Assembly (NCBI RefSeq): GCF_050908995.1
Contig: NC_135119.1
Coordinates: forward strand, 17,546,001-17,610,000
DNA length: 64,000 nt
Origin: Andrena cerasifolii
Taxonomy: Eukaryota > Arthropoda > Insecta > Hymenoptera > Andrenidae
Reading direction: 5' to 3'
Under the pieces are notes generated by a model that ran no database searches, was not told where the DNA came from, and saw nothing but the letters and a program-made list of their open reading frames with translations. Of the stretch, positions 62,435-64,000 are shown one piece after another; the first letter of the stretch is position 1, and the number at the start of each line of letters is the position of its first letter. The position numbers were made by a program, and so were the translations under genes.

Positions 62435-63228
62435 GATAGAATATGATAATTCCTAAAACTTTTTCGGAAAACTGAAACAAGAAGTATAGATTTACTTACT
62501 ACTATGTAAACCTTGAAATTAAATACTAGGATCATTCTTGAAGCATTATAAAACATACCGAACTCAGACCCGACACCCCAAGTAGTATAATAATTCTTGA
62601 GTCGTAAGAGAAAGTATTCCATTTAAACATTGTTCGGAATATCCTGTATTCAGTTTCTTAACGCTCATCGTACAAGTCCACATTTTATGAATACTCGGAA
62701 ATATTCGCGTCCTCCCTGTTGCTAATTTATCAGGTGATCCCAATCGCGCAGCTAATAAACGTATCCACTTATTGACCGAATTATCTATACGCGCAAATAT
62801 TGTCGGCCGAATGGCGACACACGAGTGATTTAATGATAGAAATCCGTTGCGCAAATAACAAGAATACGTTTCGTTGTCGTTCTTGTTTATGCACGATGAT
62901 CGGACGCGGGTCAACAGGCGGCGCGCAACGTTTTAATTAAATGCCTCCACGAAAATTGCACAGGGACACGGCTTTCGGGCACGATATTACACACCGTTCC
63001 GTATTTTCAATGAACGACCAGGGTACTGCACGCGTATATCGGGAAAAAGCCTGCCGCGATGTGATACCCATAGCTGTCGAATGATTCTATTATACATAGC
63101 GTTCGCGGCTTCATTCGCGCAGGAAAGTTCGAACACGGAGGGTGACGTAGAACGAGTCGCCTCCGGCTTAACCGTAATCCCTAAGGCCGGTGTTGTCATG
63201 CTTTTTGGAGTACTGTTATGCGGGGCAG
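62435..63228. other. Gene-free stretch
   Basis: Mixed composition; nothing recognised before the minisatellite. Confidence 0.4.
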
Positions 63229-63384
63229 GTGGATTGTCATTAAAGACCGAGAAGAACAAGAAGAAGAGGAAGAGAGAGATGTGGATTGTCATTAAATATC
63301 GAGAAGAACAAGAAGAAGAGGAAGAGAGAGATGTGGATTGTCATTAAATATCGAGAAGAACAAGAAGAAGAGGAAGAGAGAGAT
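63229..63384. repeat. 52-bp minisatellite, three near-identical units
   Basis: Units at 63229-63280, 63281-63332 and 63333-63384 begin GTGGATTGTCATTAAA and end in a purine run GAAGAAGAGGAAGAGAGAGA. Units differ only at about two bases. The unit length is not a multiple of three, so frames shift between units, which argues against coding use. It lies immediately beside the solo LTR. Confidence 0.95.
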
Positions 63385-63391
63385 GAGATGT

Positions 63392-63623
63392 TGTGGCGGT
63401 CCGTTCTCGTGTTTTTCGTCTTGGATCGTCAGCCAGACTCTCATCAGTAGGGCTATAGCTGACGGCCCCTGCCCTAGACACGCGGGGACTAAGTGGAAAT
63501 GAACTTGGAACTTATATATATACGAACGAGAGTGGACGATAGGACTTGCGAGAAGAGTAGACCTCTAGCGGCGCCGGCGGAGACTAACCGGCGTGACCCA
63601 TGTGGTGGGGCCGGGACGTCACA
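63392..63623 (-). mobile_element. Solo LTR, probably Ty3/gypsy-like
   Basis: On the - strand it begins TGTGACGTCCCGGCCCC and ends GGACCGCCACA, giving TG...CA boundaries. An internal TATATATATAAG (63519-63530) is placed like an LTR promoter. Neither a primer-binding site nor a polypurine tract adjoins it, so it is a solo LTR rather than a full element. Flanking 4-5 bp duplications are not obvious. The gypsy label is a guess from length (232 bp) and style. Confidence 0.55.
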
Positions 63624-64000
63624 GCATATATTGAATTAAAAATAATTAAAGATATATATGTATTAAAAAGGAAGGAAATCGTGAGCGAAGCTAACAAAAT
63701 ACAATAAGTACATGTGATGTCAGAAAATATTTGTCGATACATATTTGGCTGAGTATCGTCAAGACTAAGTCAACTGGTTGCTTAAGATCACTGAATGGCT
63801 ATTTCCATAATAGTATTTTACAGTAGGTACTGAAGTGCCTACAATGTCTGATTTATAGTCAAGTAGCCTCGAGCAGCTAATCATTTTTGCTCTGACTATA
63901 GCCAGTCAAGAGCCACTTATGCATTTGAAACAATCTGTATGAATTCAGCACAAAGACAAAAATATTCTAAGAAGAATGCAAAGCAAACAGTTTTCTCTGA
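63624..64000. other. Gene-free AT-rich end of window
   Basis: Nothing recognised. Confidence 0.4.

Noticed and set aside
63081..63347. Charged-repeat protein from the 52-bp minisatellite
   Set aside because: Unit length is not divisible by three, so the frame changes in each unit; runs out by chance.
1..64000. Bacterial operons, CRISPR arrays, phage, intact transposase or reverse transcriptase genes
   Set aside because: No supporting frames or repeat-spacer structure; composition and repeats are those of an animal nuclear genome.

Overview
This is a 64 kb stretch of animal nuclear DNA that is almost entirely non-coding. There are no operons, no bacterial-type genes and no long open frame that looks like a protein. 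The AT-rich background is broken by sharply GC- and CpG-rich islands, and short non-autonomous DNA transposons are dense. A fragment of AT-rich, insect-style mitochondrial 12S rRNA is also present. Together these suggest an insect genome. Hymenoptera (bee, wasp or ant) is my best guess, from the GC heterogeneity and repeat style, but it is not proven.

Layout. Positions 1-20 kb hold intergenic or intronic DNA with transposon relics: a CAGAG-type repeat, a nested hAT-like foldback, PIF/Harbinger-like MITEs, an hAT MITE with perfect 8-bp duplications, a piggyBac-like MITE and retroposon tails. Positions about 20.0-21.1 kb form the most gene-like segment: a CpG-rich promoter/leader-like block, then a short candidate first coding exon (21049-21100) ending in a GT splice donor. 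Its peptide and splice phase fit my memory of an N-cadherin-type (CadN) N-terminus, but this is tentative. From 21.1 kb to the end the sequence reads like one very long first intron on the + strand. A candidate recursive-splice (ratchet) site sits at 46876/46877, back to back with a small cryptic exon.

Repeats in the second half include a 12S NUMT (about 31.59-31.72 kb), a 1.17 kb near-perfect long inverted repeat that could fold into a hairpin RNA (33.22-34.39 kb), a 153-bp tandem duplication carrying an 8-mer microsatellite (37.4-37.7 kb), two TTAA-flanked elements (42.5 and 61.95 kb), an hAT-like element with an 8-bp duplication (45.7 kb), a foldback element whose arms are 32-bp minisatellite (52.8 kb), a TA-flanked Tc1/mariner-like element with another repeat nested inside (59.7 kb), and a solo LTR beside a 52-bp minisatellite (63.2-63.6 kb).

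No transposase or reverse transcriptase frame was seen, so every mobile element here appears non-autonomous. All functional statements are inferences from sequence reading. Nothing was searched or computed.
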